In this document: positions 1 to 8,737 of the stretch, piece after piece
Layout of the letters: every line of letters begins with the position of its first letter
Numbering within the stretch: the first letter of the stretch is position 1
NCBI GenBank assembly: GCA_017460835.1
Contig: JAFUAD010000056.1
Location: forward strand, 1 to 55,956
Length of the DNA: 55,956 nucleotides
DNA from: Oscillospiraceae bacterium
Lineage (GTDB): Bacteria > Bacillota > Clostridia > Oscillospirales > Ruminococcaceae
Reading direction: 5' to 3'
Translations under genes and position numbers: made by a program
The notes under the pieces: model-generated
What the model was told of the DNA's origin: nothing
Seen by the model: only the letters and a program-made list of their open reading frames with translations
Database searches by the model: none

Positions 1-111
1 ATGGTAGAAAAAAAGTGGCATTCACGCTTATATTGTCTACCAACGCTCACTCGAAACGTAGTTAAATCGGGCAGAAACGGAAAAATTTACAATCAAACTC
101 ATATAATAGAG

Positions 112-140
112 TAGACAAATGCACGATTTTATGATATAAT
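112..140 (+). promoter_or_regulatory. sigma-A promoter for DUF1292 gene
   Basis: TAGACA at 112-117 and a perfect TATAAT at 135-140 are separated by 17 bp, about 70 bp upstream of the first gene. The 1-110 stretch is AT-rich and shows only a 37-codon ORF from base 1 without a ribosome binding site; I see no gene in it. Confidence 0.7.
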
Positions 141-212
141 AGAGACAATCGCGCCGGGAAAGCAGGGGCTTTCAGCCGGATGCATCATCAAAATGAAACG
201 GAGAATGAGAAA

Positions 213-515
213 ATGGCGGACGAAAAGCTGATGCAGCAGGAGCCGGAGACCGAGGACGACGATCTGGTGCTGCTGGAGGATGAAAACGGAAACCTGACGC
301 GCTTTCAGTTCCTTGAGCTGGTGACGGTCGATATGAAGCCCTATGCGGTGCTGCTGCCGGTCGATGACAACGAGGACGGCGGCGTGGTCATTGTCGAGGT
401 CGTGGATCTCGGCAAGGATTCCGAGCACTACGATGCCGTGACCGATGATGCGCTGAACGAGCGGATCTTCGAGCAGTTCCGGAAGGAATTCCGCGACAGC
501 TATGACTTTGAATAA
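213..515 (+). CDS. DUF1292 family acidic protein
   Basis: A 100-residue, strongly acidic protein. The segment DDLVLLEDENGNLTRF followed by PYAVLLPVD is typical of DUF1292 (YrzB-like) proteins, whose role is not established. The start at 213 is preferred over an in-frame ATG at 180 because GGAG at 200-203 lies 9 bases before it. It is followed 34 bases later by the YihY-type gene in the same direction and probably shares its transcript. In many Firmicutes DUF1292 genes sit beside Holliday-junction resolvase and Fur-type genes; those are not in this window, though they could lie upstream. No transmembrane segment or signal peptide is seen. Confidence 0.8.
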   Translation: MADEKLMQQEPETEDDDLVLLEDENGNLTRFQFLELVTVDMKPYAVLLPVDDNEDGGVVIVEVVDLGKDSEHYDAVTDDALNERIFEQFRKEFRDSYDFE

Positions 516-549
516 ACAGCCCGCTCTGACAGAAAAAGGATGGTGAACT

Positions 550-1479
550 ATGCGCCATAAGGGACCGCTGCTGCGAGGTTTGGATTTCGCAGCCCGTACA
601 TCCGAAAAATTCAACCGGGATCATCTCTCTGCTTTTTCGGCGCAGGCGACGTTTTATCTGATGCTGGCAATCTTCCCGTTTGTCATGCTGCTGTGTCTGG
701 CGATCCGGCTGCTGCCGTTTATGTCAAAGGACACGCTGCTGATGGCCGTCGGCCTGATACCGGAATCCTACCGCAGCTTCATCACAGAGATGATCAACGG
801 CTATTTCAACGACAATTTCGGCTATGTCGGAATCGCGCTGATCATCTTTCTGATCTGGACGGCCTCGCGGTTCATGCAGGCCTTGATCAACGGCTTCAAC
901 ACCGCTTACGGCATTGAAGAAAACCGGAATCAGGTCGTGCTGCGGCTGATCGGCTGCCTGTATACGGTCGTGCTCTGCGGCATTCTGGTCTGTCTGGTCG
1001 TGATGTACGCGCTGGGCACAAAGATCGTCGGGCTGATGATCAATTTCGCGCCCGCGCTGCTCCCGCTGGAATTCCTGATCACGCTTGCGCGGAATCTCGC
1101 GATGCCGGCGCTGCTGCTGCTGATCTTCTGGATGTCTTATGTGTTCCTGCCGAGCCGCAAGGGGCATTTCCTCGATGAGCTCCCCGGCGCGCTGCTGACG
1201 ACGATCGTCTGGCGCGGCTCTGCGGCGCTGTACGGCTTTTTCGTGCAGATGTCGATGGATCGGTATTCGTATGTTTACGGCACCCTGACCGGTGTTGTGA
1301 TGATTCTGATCTGGCTGTATACGGATATGTTTTTCTGGTTTGTCGGCGCCGAGCTGAACAGCTTTGTGCTGAAGTACAAGTCAGAGCATCCGCCGCTGCG
1401 CAATGCCTACCGGAAATCCAAGCTCTTCCGGAAGAAAAATCAGAACCCGCCGCCCGATCAGCAGAACCAATCGCGCTGA
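550..1479 (+). CDS. YihY/BrkB family inner membrane protein
   Basis: A 309-residue polytopic membrane protein. The N-terminus has the family pattern of a short amphipathic helix then SAFSAQATFYLMLAIFPF; about six hydrophobic segments follow, and the C-terminal GTLTGVVMILIWLYTDMFFW region is characteristic of the YihY/UPF0761 family, formerly misnamed RNase BN. The function is not firmly known; a transport or envelope role is usually assumed. A GGATGG-type ribosome binding site lies just upstream of ATG 550. The tail is basic and polar, probably cytoplasmic. A bidirectional terminator follows. Confidence 0.88.
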   Translation: MRHKGPLLRGLDFAARTSEKFNRDHLSAFSAQATFYLMLAIFPFVMLLCLAIRLLPFMSKDTLLMAVGLIPESYRSFITEMINGYFNDNFGYVGIALIIFLIWTASRFMQALINGFNTAYGIEENRNQVVLRLIGCLYTVVLCGILVCLVVMYALGTKIVGLMINFAPALLPLEFLITLARNLAMPALLLLIFWMSYVFLPSRKGHFLDELPGALLTTIVWRGSAALYGFFVQMSMDRYSYVYGTLTGVVMILIWLYTDMFFWFVGAELNSFVLKYKSEHPPLRNAYRKSKLFRKKNQNPPPDQQNQSR

Positions 1480-1494
1480 ACCTGATACCGAAAC

Positions 1495-1530
1495 AAAAGG
1501 CACAGTCCGGTCAATGGGCTGTGCCTTTTC
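1495..1530. terminator. bidirectional intrinsic terminator
   Basis: AAAAGGCACAG at 1495-1505 pairs with CTGTGCCTTTT at 1519-1529. A T-run follows the stem on both strands, so it can end both the YihY transcript and the convergent ABC permease transcript. Confidence 0.85.
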
Positions 1531-1607
1531 TGCTGCCTGTTTGATTCCGTAAAACCGAAGCCGCCGGCGGACAAGGGCATACCGTCCGTGCCGCTTTTTG
1601 TGATTTG

Positions 1608-3902
1608 TTATTCCATGCCCTTGAGCACCTCGACCATATCAATCTTCCTGATTCGCTTTGAAAACAGGAAGCTGACCAGCACCGATACGGTCATGACGAA
1701 TACCGCCGCGATCAGATAAGTGACCGGCGAGATGTAGCAGGGCCAGTCGATCGCATCGCCGTTGGAATCCATCATCGCCTGAAGCGGAACCTGACCGAGC
1801 GGCAGGCCGCAGATCACGCCGAGAACGGACAGCCACAGATTCTGCGTGGAAAGCAGCCTGCGGATTGCCCCGCTCCGGAATCCGAGCACCTTGAGCGTCG
1901 CAAATTCCTTTTCGCGCTCGTTGAAGGAGAGATTGCCGGAATTATACAGCACAATGACGATCAGCAGGATCGAGAATCCGACCATGAAATACACAAGCAG
2001 ATTCATAATTTCCATCATCTTGTCGAATGCGGCGATCAGGTCCTTCATGCTGTGAACCGCGGAAACGCAGTCCTTGTCCGCCGCATTTTCACAGTTGTTT
2101 TTCGAGACCAGCATCACCGGGCGGAAGGTCATATCCGCCGCTTCATAGTCCTCGCGCAGCATGGTGATGCCCGTGATATTCGGGTGACGGGAGATCAGGC
2201 CGATCCGGTTCGCATTCCATTTGCTGCCCGAGGCGGTTTTCCAGTAAACGGTGTCGCCCTCTGACAGTCCGAGCTTTCTCGCCTGCTTCATGGTCAGCGC
2301 AACCGTCCCCGCCGGAATGGGCTTGGTGTTCAGGTCAACGTCGGAAACACAGTATAGCTGCTCGCCCTCCGTCACGGCGAGCCGGCAGCTCAGAATGCCG
2401 TCCGAGGTCGGGTGCGGCTCCGCTGCAATGGAGATCGCATCCATCGCGATCAGCTCGCCGCCGATCTCCTGCTTCAGTGCCTCCGCCTGCTCCGGCGTGC
2501 AGCTGTCATTCAGCAAGACCTGATATTCATAATTCTGGATATCATGGAAATACCACTCGCGGACATAATCGACCGTATCATAGGCGCCGATTCCGAGCTC
2601 CATGATCATCATGCCCATGCATGTGCCGAATACGCCCATAAATGCCCGCATTTTCGAGCGCGAAATGTCGCGGAGATTGTATCTTGCACTGAAGCCGAGC
2701 CGGTTCCAGAACGGCAGCTTTTCAAAGATGCAGGGCTTTGCCGATTTGGCCGCCGGGGGTCTCAGCGCTTCGGAGGGGTGAATCTTCAGAATCTTCTTGC
2801 AGCTCAGATACGAGGTTCCGGTGCAGATCAGCACAAGCACCGCCGCAACGAGAATGCTCATATAGCTGAAGCCGGGGTGCCAGTCAAGAATCGTATAAAA
2901 CTGACTGAACATATTGACCATCAGTCGGCCGAGCGTCAGCAGCCCGAGGACAATGCCGAGCACACAGCCGATCACGGAAAGCAGGAAGCTGAAGCTGAGG
3001 TAATGCAGCATGATTTTGCTGCGCTTCATGCCGAGTGCGTTCAGCGTGCCGATCTGTGTTCTCTGCTGCGCGATCATGCGCTTCATCGTCGTGATGATGA
3101 CAAGCATCGCGATCGCGACAAATACAAAGGAGAAAATATACGAAAAGCTGTCATGCTGCGCCAGCTCATCCGAGAGCTGATACCAGCCGCGGATGCTGTT
3201 GCGGTCGCCGAGATAGGCATAATCATCGCCCAGTGCCGCGGCGATCTGCTGCTCATAGCTGAGCGCCTTGCCCTTGCAGGTATAGATGATCTCATTGCTG
3301 GCGCGCAGCTCCTCCGGCAGCACATTCTGCGACAGATAAACAAAGCCGATATTGTGAAAATCCGTGTCCGTATCGGAGGAGGCGCACGCAAATTCATATT
3401 CCGGCGTAATGATCAGGCCCTTGATCTCCTTTTCGATGTCCAGCCCCATGACATGCACGGTGAAGCGGTCGCCGACCTTTATGTCCCATGCTTCGGCAAA
3501 CCGGCTGAACAGCCAGATTCCGTCCGGATCGTCCGGGCGAAAGTCCGCGCCTTCCACAGTGCGCGGCACCGTCACATCGGCGCTGCTCTGAAAGTAGCAG
3601 TACATCTCCGCGGTATTGTAGGCCTCATCGGCTTTTCCGAGCACCTCCGTGCGGCGCTGAACCCGCGTGATTCCGTCGATTTCTTTGATTTTCTGCTCCT
3701 GTTCTGCACTGAAATCCGCGCCGTAGATCCAGCCGTCCGCAAAATCGGCATCGGCCTCAAAGGCCTTGCGCGCCTTGTTTCCGCCGATGACATTCGCCTG
3801 AAAGCCCGTATAGCACCACATGGCGACCAGCGAGAGCAGCATGATTGAGAAAAACTGCGCAAAATTCGCCCTGACATCACGGAGCATTTTTCTTCCGAGC
3901 AT
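1608..3902 (-). CDS. FtsX/MacB-like ABC transporter permease
   Basis: A 764-residue protein with two copies of the FtsX-type permease domain. An N-terminal TM is followed by a large extracytoplasmic domain, three TM segments around residues 260-400, a further TM near residue 460, a second extracytoplasmic domain, and three C-terminal TMs. Each repeat carries the conserved IGTLNALGMKRSKIMLHY or ATLKVLGFRSGAI coupling-helix pattern. ATG 3902 is chosen because GAGGTG lies just upstream and the start follows the ATPase stop by about 10 bases; upstream in-frame ATGs lie inside the ATPase gene. This architecture usually serves export of peptides, lipids or drugs; the substrate is not predictable here. 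Confidence 0.9.
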   Translation of the reverse strand: MLGRKMLRDVRANFAQFFSIMLLSLVAMWCYTGFQANVIGGNKARKAFEADADFADGWIYGADFSAEQEQKIKEIDGITRVQRRTEVLGKADEAYNTAEMYCYFQSSADVTVPRTVEGADFRPDDPDGIWLFSRFAEAWDIKVGDRFTVHVMGLDIEKEIKGLIITPEYEFACASSDTDTDFHNIGFVYLSQNVLPEELRASNEIIYTCKGKALSYEQQIAAALGDDYAYLGDRNSIRGWYQLSDELAQHDSFSYIFSFVFVAIAMLVIITTMKRMIAQQRTQIGTLNALGMKRSKIMLHYLSFSFLLSVIGCVLGIVLGLLTLGRLMVNMFSQFYTILDWHPGFSYMSILVAAVLVLICTGTSYLSCKKILKIHPSEALRPPAAKSAKPCIFEKLPFWNRLGFSARYNLRDISRSKMRAFMGVFGTCMGMMIMELGIGAYDTVDYVREWYFHDIQNYEYQVLLNDSCTPEQAEALKQEIGGELIAMDAISIAAEPHPTSDGILSCRLAVTEGEQLYCVSDVDLNTKPIPAGTVALTMKQARKLGLSEGDTVYWKTASGSKWNANRIGLISRHPNITGITMLREDYEAADMTFRPVMLVSKNNCENAADKDCVSAVHSMKDLIAAFDKMMEIMNLLVYFMVGFSILLIVIVLYNSGNLSFNEREKEFATLKVLGFRSGAIRRLLSTQNLWLSVLGVICGLPLGQVPLQAMMDSNGDAIDWPCYISPVTYLIAAVFVMTVSVLVSFLFSKRIRKIDMVEVLKGME

Positions 3903-3912
3903 TGCTGTCACC

Positions 3913-4614
3913 TCACCATTCGATGTCATGGACGGAGAGCGGCTTTTCGTTTGTTTTGATGGATTTGATCTTGCCGTTCCGCATATGGATGATCCGGTTC
4001 GCGCATTTTGCGATATCCGCATTGTGCGTGACGAGAATGACCGTATTGCCGTTCTCGGTCGAGAGCTTTTGCAGCAGGTCTATGACGATCTTGCCCGTCT
4101 CGGAATCGAGCGCACCGGTCGGCTCATCGCCGAGGATGATCTTCGGATTCTTCGCAAGCGCCCGTGCGATCGAGACCCTCTGCTGCTGGCCGCCGGACAT
4201 CTGCGCGGGGAATTTGTGCTTCTGGTCGGCAAGGCCGACCCGTTCAAGCATCTCATCCGCGCTGAGTGCGCCTTTTTTGATGTCCTTGACCAGCGCAACA
4301 TTTTCATATGCGGTCAGGCCGGGCAGAAGATTGTAGAACTGGAAAATGAACCCGATCATATCCGCGCGGTAATCCGAAAGCCGGCGGTCGGAATACGCCG
4401 AAATATCCTGCCCGTCTACGATCACGCTGCCCTCCGTCGGGCGATCCATGCCGCCGAGCATATTCAGAACGGTGGATTTTCCCGCGCCGGACTGCCCGAG
4501 AATCACAACAAATTCGCCCTTTCCGATCGTAAAGCTCACATGATCGACGGCGACCTGCTGTCCCTCTCCCTTGCCGTAAATTTTGACAACATCCTTGAAT
4601 TCCACTGCATCCAT
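3913..4614 (-). CDS. ABC transporter ATP-binding protein (LolD/MacB type)
   Basis: A 233-residue nucleotide-binding protein. Walker A is GQSGAGKST, the signature is MSGGQQQRVSIARAL, and Walker B is ILGDEPTGALDS followed by the H-loop VTHN. The EPTGALDS form is typical of the MacB/LolD/FtsE-like exporter ATPases that partner FtsX-type permeases, as the next gene encodes. The start at 4614 is supported by GGAGAGGGAG about 8 bases upstream. The reading frame stays open far upstream, but that region holds the promoter and a hairpin repeat, so the longer version is rejected. Confidence 0.93.
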   Translation of the reverse strand: MDAVEFKDVVKIYGKGEGQQVAVDHVSFTIGKGEFVVILGQSGAGKSTVLNMLGGMDRPTEGSVIVDGQDISAYSDRRLSDYRADMIGFIFQFYNLLPGLTAYENVALVKDIKKGALSADEMLERVGLADQKHKFPAQMSGGQQQRVSIARALAKNPKIILGDEPTGALDSETGKIVIDLLQKLSTENGNTVILVTHNADIAKCANRIIHMRNGKIKSIKTNEKPLSVHDIEW

Positions 4615-4640
4615 GTGCAACGCTCCCTCTCCGTAAAATA

Positions 4641-4697
4641 TAGTTAGCCTATGCAAACTACTGACCATATTATAGCATAAACCGGCGAAAAAAACAA
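4641..4697 (-). promoter_or_regulatory. ABC operon promoter with overlapping palindromic operator
   Basis: Read on the minus strand, TTGTTT (4692-4697), 17 bp, and TATAAT (4669-4674) form a promoter. Just downstream, at about the transcription start, lies the 20-bp imperfect palindrome TAGTTTGCATAGGCTAACTA (4641-4660). Its position suggests a repressor site. MarR- or TetR-type control would be usual for such exporters, but no regulator gene of that type is adjacent. Confidence 0.6.
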
Positions 4698-4803
4698 GCG
4701 CCGCCCTGCCCAAGAGTGTGTGACATTTTGCTCCGGATTCTGTACCTTTTTTCTGCTGTATGAGGCTGGGAAGTGAACGAAACGCGGAGATTATATATAA
4801 AAG

Positions 4804-5053
4804 AAGTATCCGCTTCGCGGATGCTATTTTGGAATGGGGACCTCTATCGCCCATGTTTCGCAAAGCGAAACTGCGCAGTTTGCCTTCGGCAAACATGGGG
4901 TCCCCAAGCCCGCCGAGCTCTTTGCACGCTAGGGGAGTTTCGCGCTCTGCGGAGCGCGACCAGAGGCTCTGCCTCTGGACTCCGCAAGCCTTTGAAAAGG
5001 CTTGAGCGAAACTTTCAGAATGGGTGCTCGCGTCGAGTTTGAATGATTTCCCC
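4804..5053 (+). repeat. dispersed hairpin-rich repeat, copy A
   Basis: A chain of short hairpins, including GTATCCGCTTCGCGGATGC, GTTTCGCAAAGCGAAAC, GTTTGCCTTCGGCAAAC, CGCGCTCTGCGGAGCGCG, AGAGGCTCTGCCTCT and AGCCTTTGAAAAGGCT. About 212 bp of it (4804-5015) recurs in inverted orientation at 46606-46818. Several stems differ in sequence between copies yet keep pairing. The last 40 bp resemble part of the repeat near 23.3 kb. No transposase or credible ORF is present. With flanking DNA it fills most of the 4615-5290 non-coding stretch. Confidence 0.8.
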
Positions 5054-5083
5054 GATTTGTCATACCTTATACGACTTTGTCCC

Positions 5084-5208
5084 TTTACTTTTTCCCGGAA
5101 TCGGTGTATAATAAGAGCAGAACTCAACCGCAGGGTGAACCCCTCAACCGTATCTTACGCCAAAGCAAGCAGAATTCGCTTGAACTCAACCGCAGACTAT
5201 GCTACAAT
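5084..5208 (+). promoter_or_regulatory. two tandem promoters before the XRE gene
   Basis: Promoter 1 has TTTACT (5084-5089), 17 bp, TATAAT (5107-5112). Promoter 2 has TTGAAC (5180-5185), 17 bp, TACAAT (5203-5208). The string GAACTCAACCGCAG occurs twice, once just after promoter 1 and once overlapping the -35 region of promoter 2, and could be a regulator-binding repeat. Transcripts from promoter 2 would have about 75 untranslated bases. Confidence 0.6.
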
Positions 5209-5290
5209 CAAGAAAGGAAAAGCCGCCGGTGCCGGTGTACCGCTCCCCTTCAGCGTGTGCAGAGCAGCACTGCCGCGGCAGATACCCGCT

Positions 5291-6178
5291 ATGAAGCAAA
5301 AAGACCGTTTTCACGAAATCCTCAGCAGCCGCCGCAGGGAGCTCGGGCTCACGCAGGAGCAGCTCGCACAGCGCATGAATGTCTCTGCGCAGGCGGTGTC
5401 CAAGTGGGAGAAAAACAGCTTCCCCGACGCCGCTGTTCTGCCGCGGCTCGCAGAAGCACTGAATATCTCGCTCGACACGCTCTTCGGGCTGCACGACCCC
5501 TCCGGGCAGCAGGACCCCGAGGCGGTCATCAGCCGCATCTTCCGCAGCATTGCGCCGGAGCAGCGCACTGCCCTGTTCATGCGGATGCTCTACACCGCGG
5601 TCTGCACCTATGACCCGTCATGGGAGGAGATCAGCCGGCTGCCGGACCGCTTTGCCTGCGAGACCTTCGCATCGCTGAAAACCGATGATGCGCTCTTGCT
5701 GATGCGCCTGAATCCCGATCTGCGGTATGCGTGCTTTCTGGAGGTTCCGGAGAACGGCATCGGCGCCTACCTCGGGGATACGATCCAGCTCCGCCGCCTG
5801 TTCCGGACGCTCTCCGACGACGAGGCGCTCCGCATCATCGCGCACCTCGGAAGCGGCGCCCGCAATAAGATGTTCTCGGTTGCGGGAATCGCGCAGACAC
5901 TTGAGATTCCGTCAGAGCATGTTCAGGAGATTCTGAACCGGCTCGAACGCTTCGGGCTCGTGTGGCGCATGAAGGCGGAATTTGACGACGGCCACCGCAT
6001 TGTCTACGGCAATACGCACAAAACGCCGCTGACCATGCTGCTCATTCTCGCAAAAACCATCACGAATTACATCCGCAATATCAATCCGGATACGGATATC
6101 TGGCAGCACGGAGTTTTTCGCGGCGGCGATGCGGGAGAGCTCGAACCGATCCCGTTCTGGGAGGACAATGAACTGTAA
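5291..6178 (+). CDS. XRE-family HTH regulator with second winged-helix region
   Basis: A 295-residue protein. Residues 6-65 form a Cro/C1-type helix-turn-helix (LGLTQEQLAQRMNVSAQAVSKWEK). Residues about 178-245 look like a winged helix: a recognition-helix-like stretch, VAGIAQTLEIPSEHVQEIL, then a basic wing ending GHRIVYG. The N-terminal AQAVSKWE form is common in Firmicutes regulators. ATG 5291 lacks a strong ribosome binding site (AAGAAAGG lies about 80 bases upstream), so the start is less certain. The GH44 gene begins 53 bases downstream with no terminator between, so both may be on one transcript and this protein may control the glucanase (inference). Confidence 0.82.
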   Translation: MKQKDRFHEILSSRRRELGLTQEQLAQRMNVSAQAVSKWEKNSFPDAAVLPRLAEALNISLDTLFGLHDPSGQQDPEAVISRIFRSIAPEQRTALFMRMLYTAVCTYDPSWEEISRLPDRFACETFASLKTDDALLLMRLNPDLRYACFLEVPENGIGAYLGDTIQLRRLFRTLSDDEALRIIAHLGSGARNKMFSVAGIAQTLEIPSEHVQEILNRLERFGLVWRMKAEFDDGHRIVYGNTHKTPLTMLLILAKTITNYIRNINPDTDIWQHGVFRGGDAGELEPIPFWEDNEL

Positions 6179-6230
6179 CCGATCACAACCGTACCCGATT
6201 CAGAAAAGGGACGAAAAAAGGGGTAATTTT

Positions 6231-8483
6231 ATGAAAAAAGCAATTGCATTTCTCACCGTACTGGTGATGCTTTCCTCCAACGCAGCGGCCGCTGCACCGG
6301 CTTCCCCGGCAATCGCCGCGGGCAGCTATGACATGAGCATTACGGTGGATCTCTCCGGCAGCGGCAAGGCGATCAGCCCGTATATCTACGGCATCAATGA
6401 GTACGGCCATCAGGATGATCTGAAAAAGGTCACCGCGACGGCGCTGCGGCAGGGCGGAAACCGCATGACCGCGTACAACTGGGAGACCAACGCCTCCAAC
6501 GCAGGCTCCGACTGGAAGTACAGCTCGGACAACAATCTTTCGGCCTCGGATGCGCCGGCGGACTGCGTACAGCAGCTCTCGAAGGAAGCGGAAAAGTACA
6601 ATGTCGGCTACAAGCTGACGACCCTTCAGCTCGCAGGCTATGCCGCCGCAGACAAAAACGGCACCGTCACCGAGGCGGAGGCCGCGCCCTCGGAGCGCTG
6701 GAATGAGGTAAAGCTCACCAAGGGCGGCGCCTTTGCCGAGAGCCCCGATCTCACCGACGGCACCGTTTACATGGATGAATATGTGAACTATATCATCGGA
6801 ATACTCGGCGATTCGCAGACTGCATCGGGCATTCAGGGCTATTCGCTCGACAACGAGCCCGCGCTCTGGCACAACACCCACAGCCGCATTCACCCGAATC
6901 GGGTCAGCGCCGCCGAGCTGCGCGACAAGTCGGTCGAAATGGCGGCGGCGGTCAAGAAGCTCGACCCGAATGCGGAGATCTTCGGCCCGGCGCTCTACGG
7001 CTACACCGCCTACGATCATCTGGCGGATACCGATTCCGATACCGAATGGGAAACGATCAAGGCAGAGGGCGGCTATCACTGGTATATCGACTACTACCTC
7101 GACAGCATGAAAAAAGCCTCCGATGCGGCGGGAACCCGTCTGCTGGATGTGCTGGATATCCACTACTATTCCGAATCCTGCCGAAACGGAACAGCGGACC
7201 GGCTGCAATCAGTTCGCACGCTCTATGAAAAGGGCTTTGTGGAAAACAGCTGGATCGGACAGTGGTGCCAGACCAATATTCCGATTCTGCCGACCGTTCA
7301 GGCGTCGATCGACAAGTATTTCTCCGGGACAAAGCTCGGCGTGACCGAGTACAACTTCGGCGGCGATGACGAGGTTTCCGGCGCGATCGCGCAGGCGGAG
7401 GCGCTCGGCTGCTATGCGGATGCCGGTGTCTATTTCGCATCGCTCTGGGGCGGCAGCGGGTACATCCTCTCCGCGCTGAATCTTTACACCAATTATGACG
7501 GAAAGGGCGGCTGCTTCGGCAGCACGCTGATGCCGGCTTCGACGGAGGATGTCTCGAAATCCAGCGCATATGCCGCGAAAAACGACGATGCCTCGCTGAT
7601 TACGGTCATGGTGACAAACAAGGAGCTCACAACGCCGGAGCATGCCGTAATCTCGCTCAGCGGCGCGAAAAAGACCTATCAGAAGGCTGCCGTTTACATG
7701 ATCGACAGCACCTCGACCGACATTCAGTATGTCGATGTTTATGATGTATCGGGCGGCAAAATTGATCTCACGCTCCCTGCATACTGCGCCGCAATGGTCG
7801 TGGTTTCCGACGATGAAAATGCTTTTGCGGATGCAAAGCCGGAGGAGCAAACGCTCAAATCGGCGGTTTATGATGCCCCGATGGATCTGGTCAACAAAAA
7901 CGGCTATGTTGAGATTCCGATTACCGATCCTGCGCATCTGAAGCAGATCATCATTACCGGCGATGTGACGTCGAGTGCGGGCTCTCAATGGGGCAGTGCA
8001 GGCTGTGCTGTCTGCATCAACGCCGTCACGCCGGACGGCACCAAATTCTGGACCTCAAAGGGCTATTCGCTCTCTCTCGGCACCGGCTCAAAGGCAATTG
8101 TCGAGTTCGACGGCACGCTGAACAAGAAGGAATCGGCGGAGGACACCGTCGGAACAGACGTCGAGGCTGTCATCGCAGACGGCAAGGTGGAATTGCAGCA
8201 GTGGTGGTCATCCTCTGAAAAGCAGGAAGCGAACATTGCCGACACGGTCTCCGTGAAATACACAAGGGTCGAGGTCATTTACAGCTACACCGGCTCCGGC
8301 GAGGCCGTGCGCGGCGATGTCAATGCCGACGGAAAGCTGGATTCCGCCGATGCGGTCATGATGCAGCAGTTCCTGTGTACGGAGGGGACGCTCACGGACT
8401 GGAACGCCGGCGATCTGGATGAATCCGGCAAAATCAATGCTGCCGACCTCACGATCATGAAGCGGCTGCTGCTTGCAAAATAA
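6231..8483 (+). CDS. GH44 endoglucanase/xyloglucanase with C-terminal dockerin
   Basis: A 750-residue secreted enzyme. A signal peptide covers about residues 1-25. A GH44 catalytic module spans roughly 30-520: the acid/base Glu is E209 in SLDNEPALW and the nucleophile is E373 in VTEYNFGG, both canonical for the family. Residues about 575-690 form a beta-rich module with aromatic residues (GSQWGSAG, QQWWSS) that is probably carbohydrate binding; it may be the CBM76-like type reported with GH44 in R. flavefaciens, but I cannot confirm that. A type-I dockerin at 695-748 has two Ca-binding loops (DVNADGKLDSAD and DLDESGKINAAD), which should attach the enzyme to a cellulosome scaffoldin. The ribosome binding site is AAGGGG. 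Confidence 0.92.
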   Translation: MKKAIAFLTVLVMLSSNAAAAAPASPAIAAGSYDMSITVDLSGSGKAISPYIYGINEYGHQDDLKKVTATALRQGGNRMTAYNWETNASNAGSDWKYSSDNNLSASDAPADCVQQLSKEAEKYNVGYKLTTLQLAGYAAADKNGTVTEAEAAPSERWNEVKLTKGGAFAESPDLTDGTVYMDEYVNYIIGILGDSQTASGIQGYSLDNEPALWHNTHSRIHPNRVSAAELRDKSVEMAAAVKKLDPNAEIFGPALYGYTAYDHLADTDSDTEWETIKAEGGYHWYIDYYLDSMKKASDAAGTRLLDVLDIHYYSESCRNGTADRLQSVRTLYEKGFVENSWIGQWCQTNIPILPTVQASIDKYFSGTKLGVTEYNFGGDDEVSGAIAQAEALGCYADAGVYFASLWGGSGYILSALNLYTNYDGKGGCFGSTLMPASTEDVSKSSAYAAKNDDASLITVMVTNKELTTPEHAVISLSGAKKTYQKAAVYMIDSTSTDIQYVDVYDVSGGKIDLTLPAYCAAMVVVSDDENAFADAKPEEQTLKSAVYDAPMDLVNKNGYVEIPITDPAHLKQIIITGDVTSSAGSQWGSAGCAVCINAVTPDGTKFWTSKGYSLSLGTGSKAIVEFDGTLNKKESAEDTVGTDVEAVIADGKVELQQWWSSSEKQEANIADTVSVKYTRVEVIYSYTGSGEAVRGDVNADGKLDSADAVMMQQFLCTEGTLTDWNAGDLDESGKINAADLTIMKRLLLAK

Positions 8484-8492
8484 CAAAACACA

Positions 8493-8526
8493 GACCGCCG
8501 TCTGCAACAATATGCAGGCGGCGGTC
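8493..8526 (+). terminator. stem-loop after GH44 gene
   Basis: GACCGCCGTCTGCA pairs with TGCAGGCGGCGGTC (one mismatch) around a 6-base loop, 10 bases after the stop. No clear T-run follows, so it may be a weak terminator or an mRNA 3'-end stabiliser. Confidence 0.55.
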
Positions 8527-8543
8527 AGTCTGTCGGGAGCCGG

Positions 8544-8572
8544 TTGACTTTTCAGGCAGAGTTTTGTATAAT
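8544..8572 (+). promoter_or_regulatory. sigma-A promoter for AraC/MutS-like pair
   Basis: TTGACT (8544-8549), 17 bp, TATAAT (8567-8572). The predicted transcript start leaves a leader of about 155 bases before the AraC start; I see no recognisable riboswitch in it. Confidence 0.75.
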
Positions 8573-8737
8573 AGATGACAGAGGACTGAGGGCAGGCAGC
8601 GGCATACCCGCCGGAGCGGAATCAACGGCTGTATTTCATGCATTCCGCACCGGACCCCGACAAAGAGTGCACAAAATGTCGGGCGAAAGCTGCCGCAATG
8701 TGATATACTGATCTTACAGCGGAAAGCGGTGAGCATC

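Noticed and set aside
2412-3848. 478-codon plus-strand ORF inside the ABC permease
   Set aside because: Antisense to clear FtsX-type permease sequence; the translated product has shadow-like composition.
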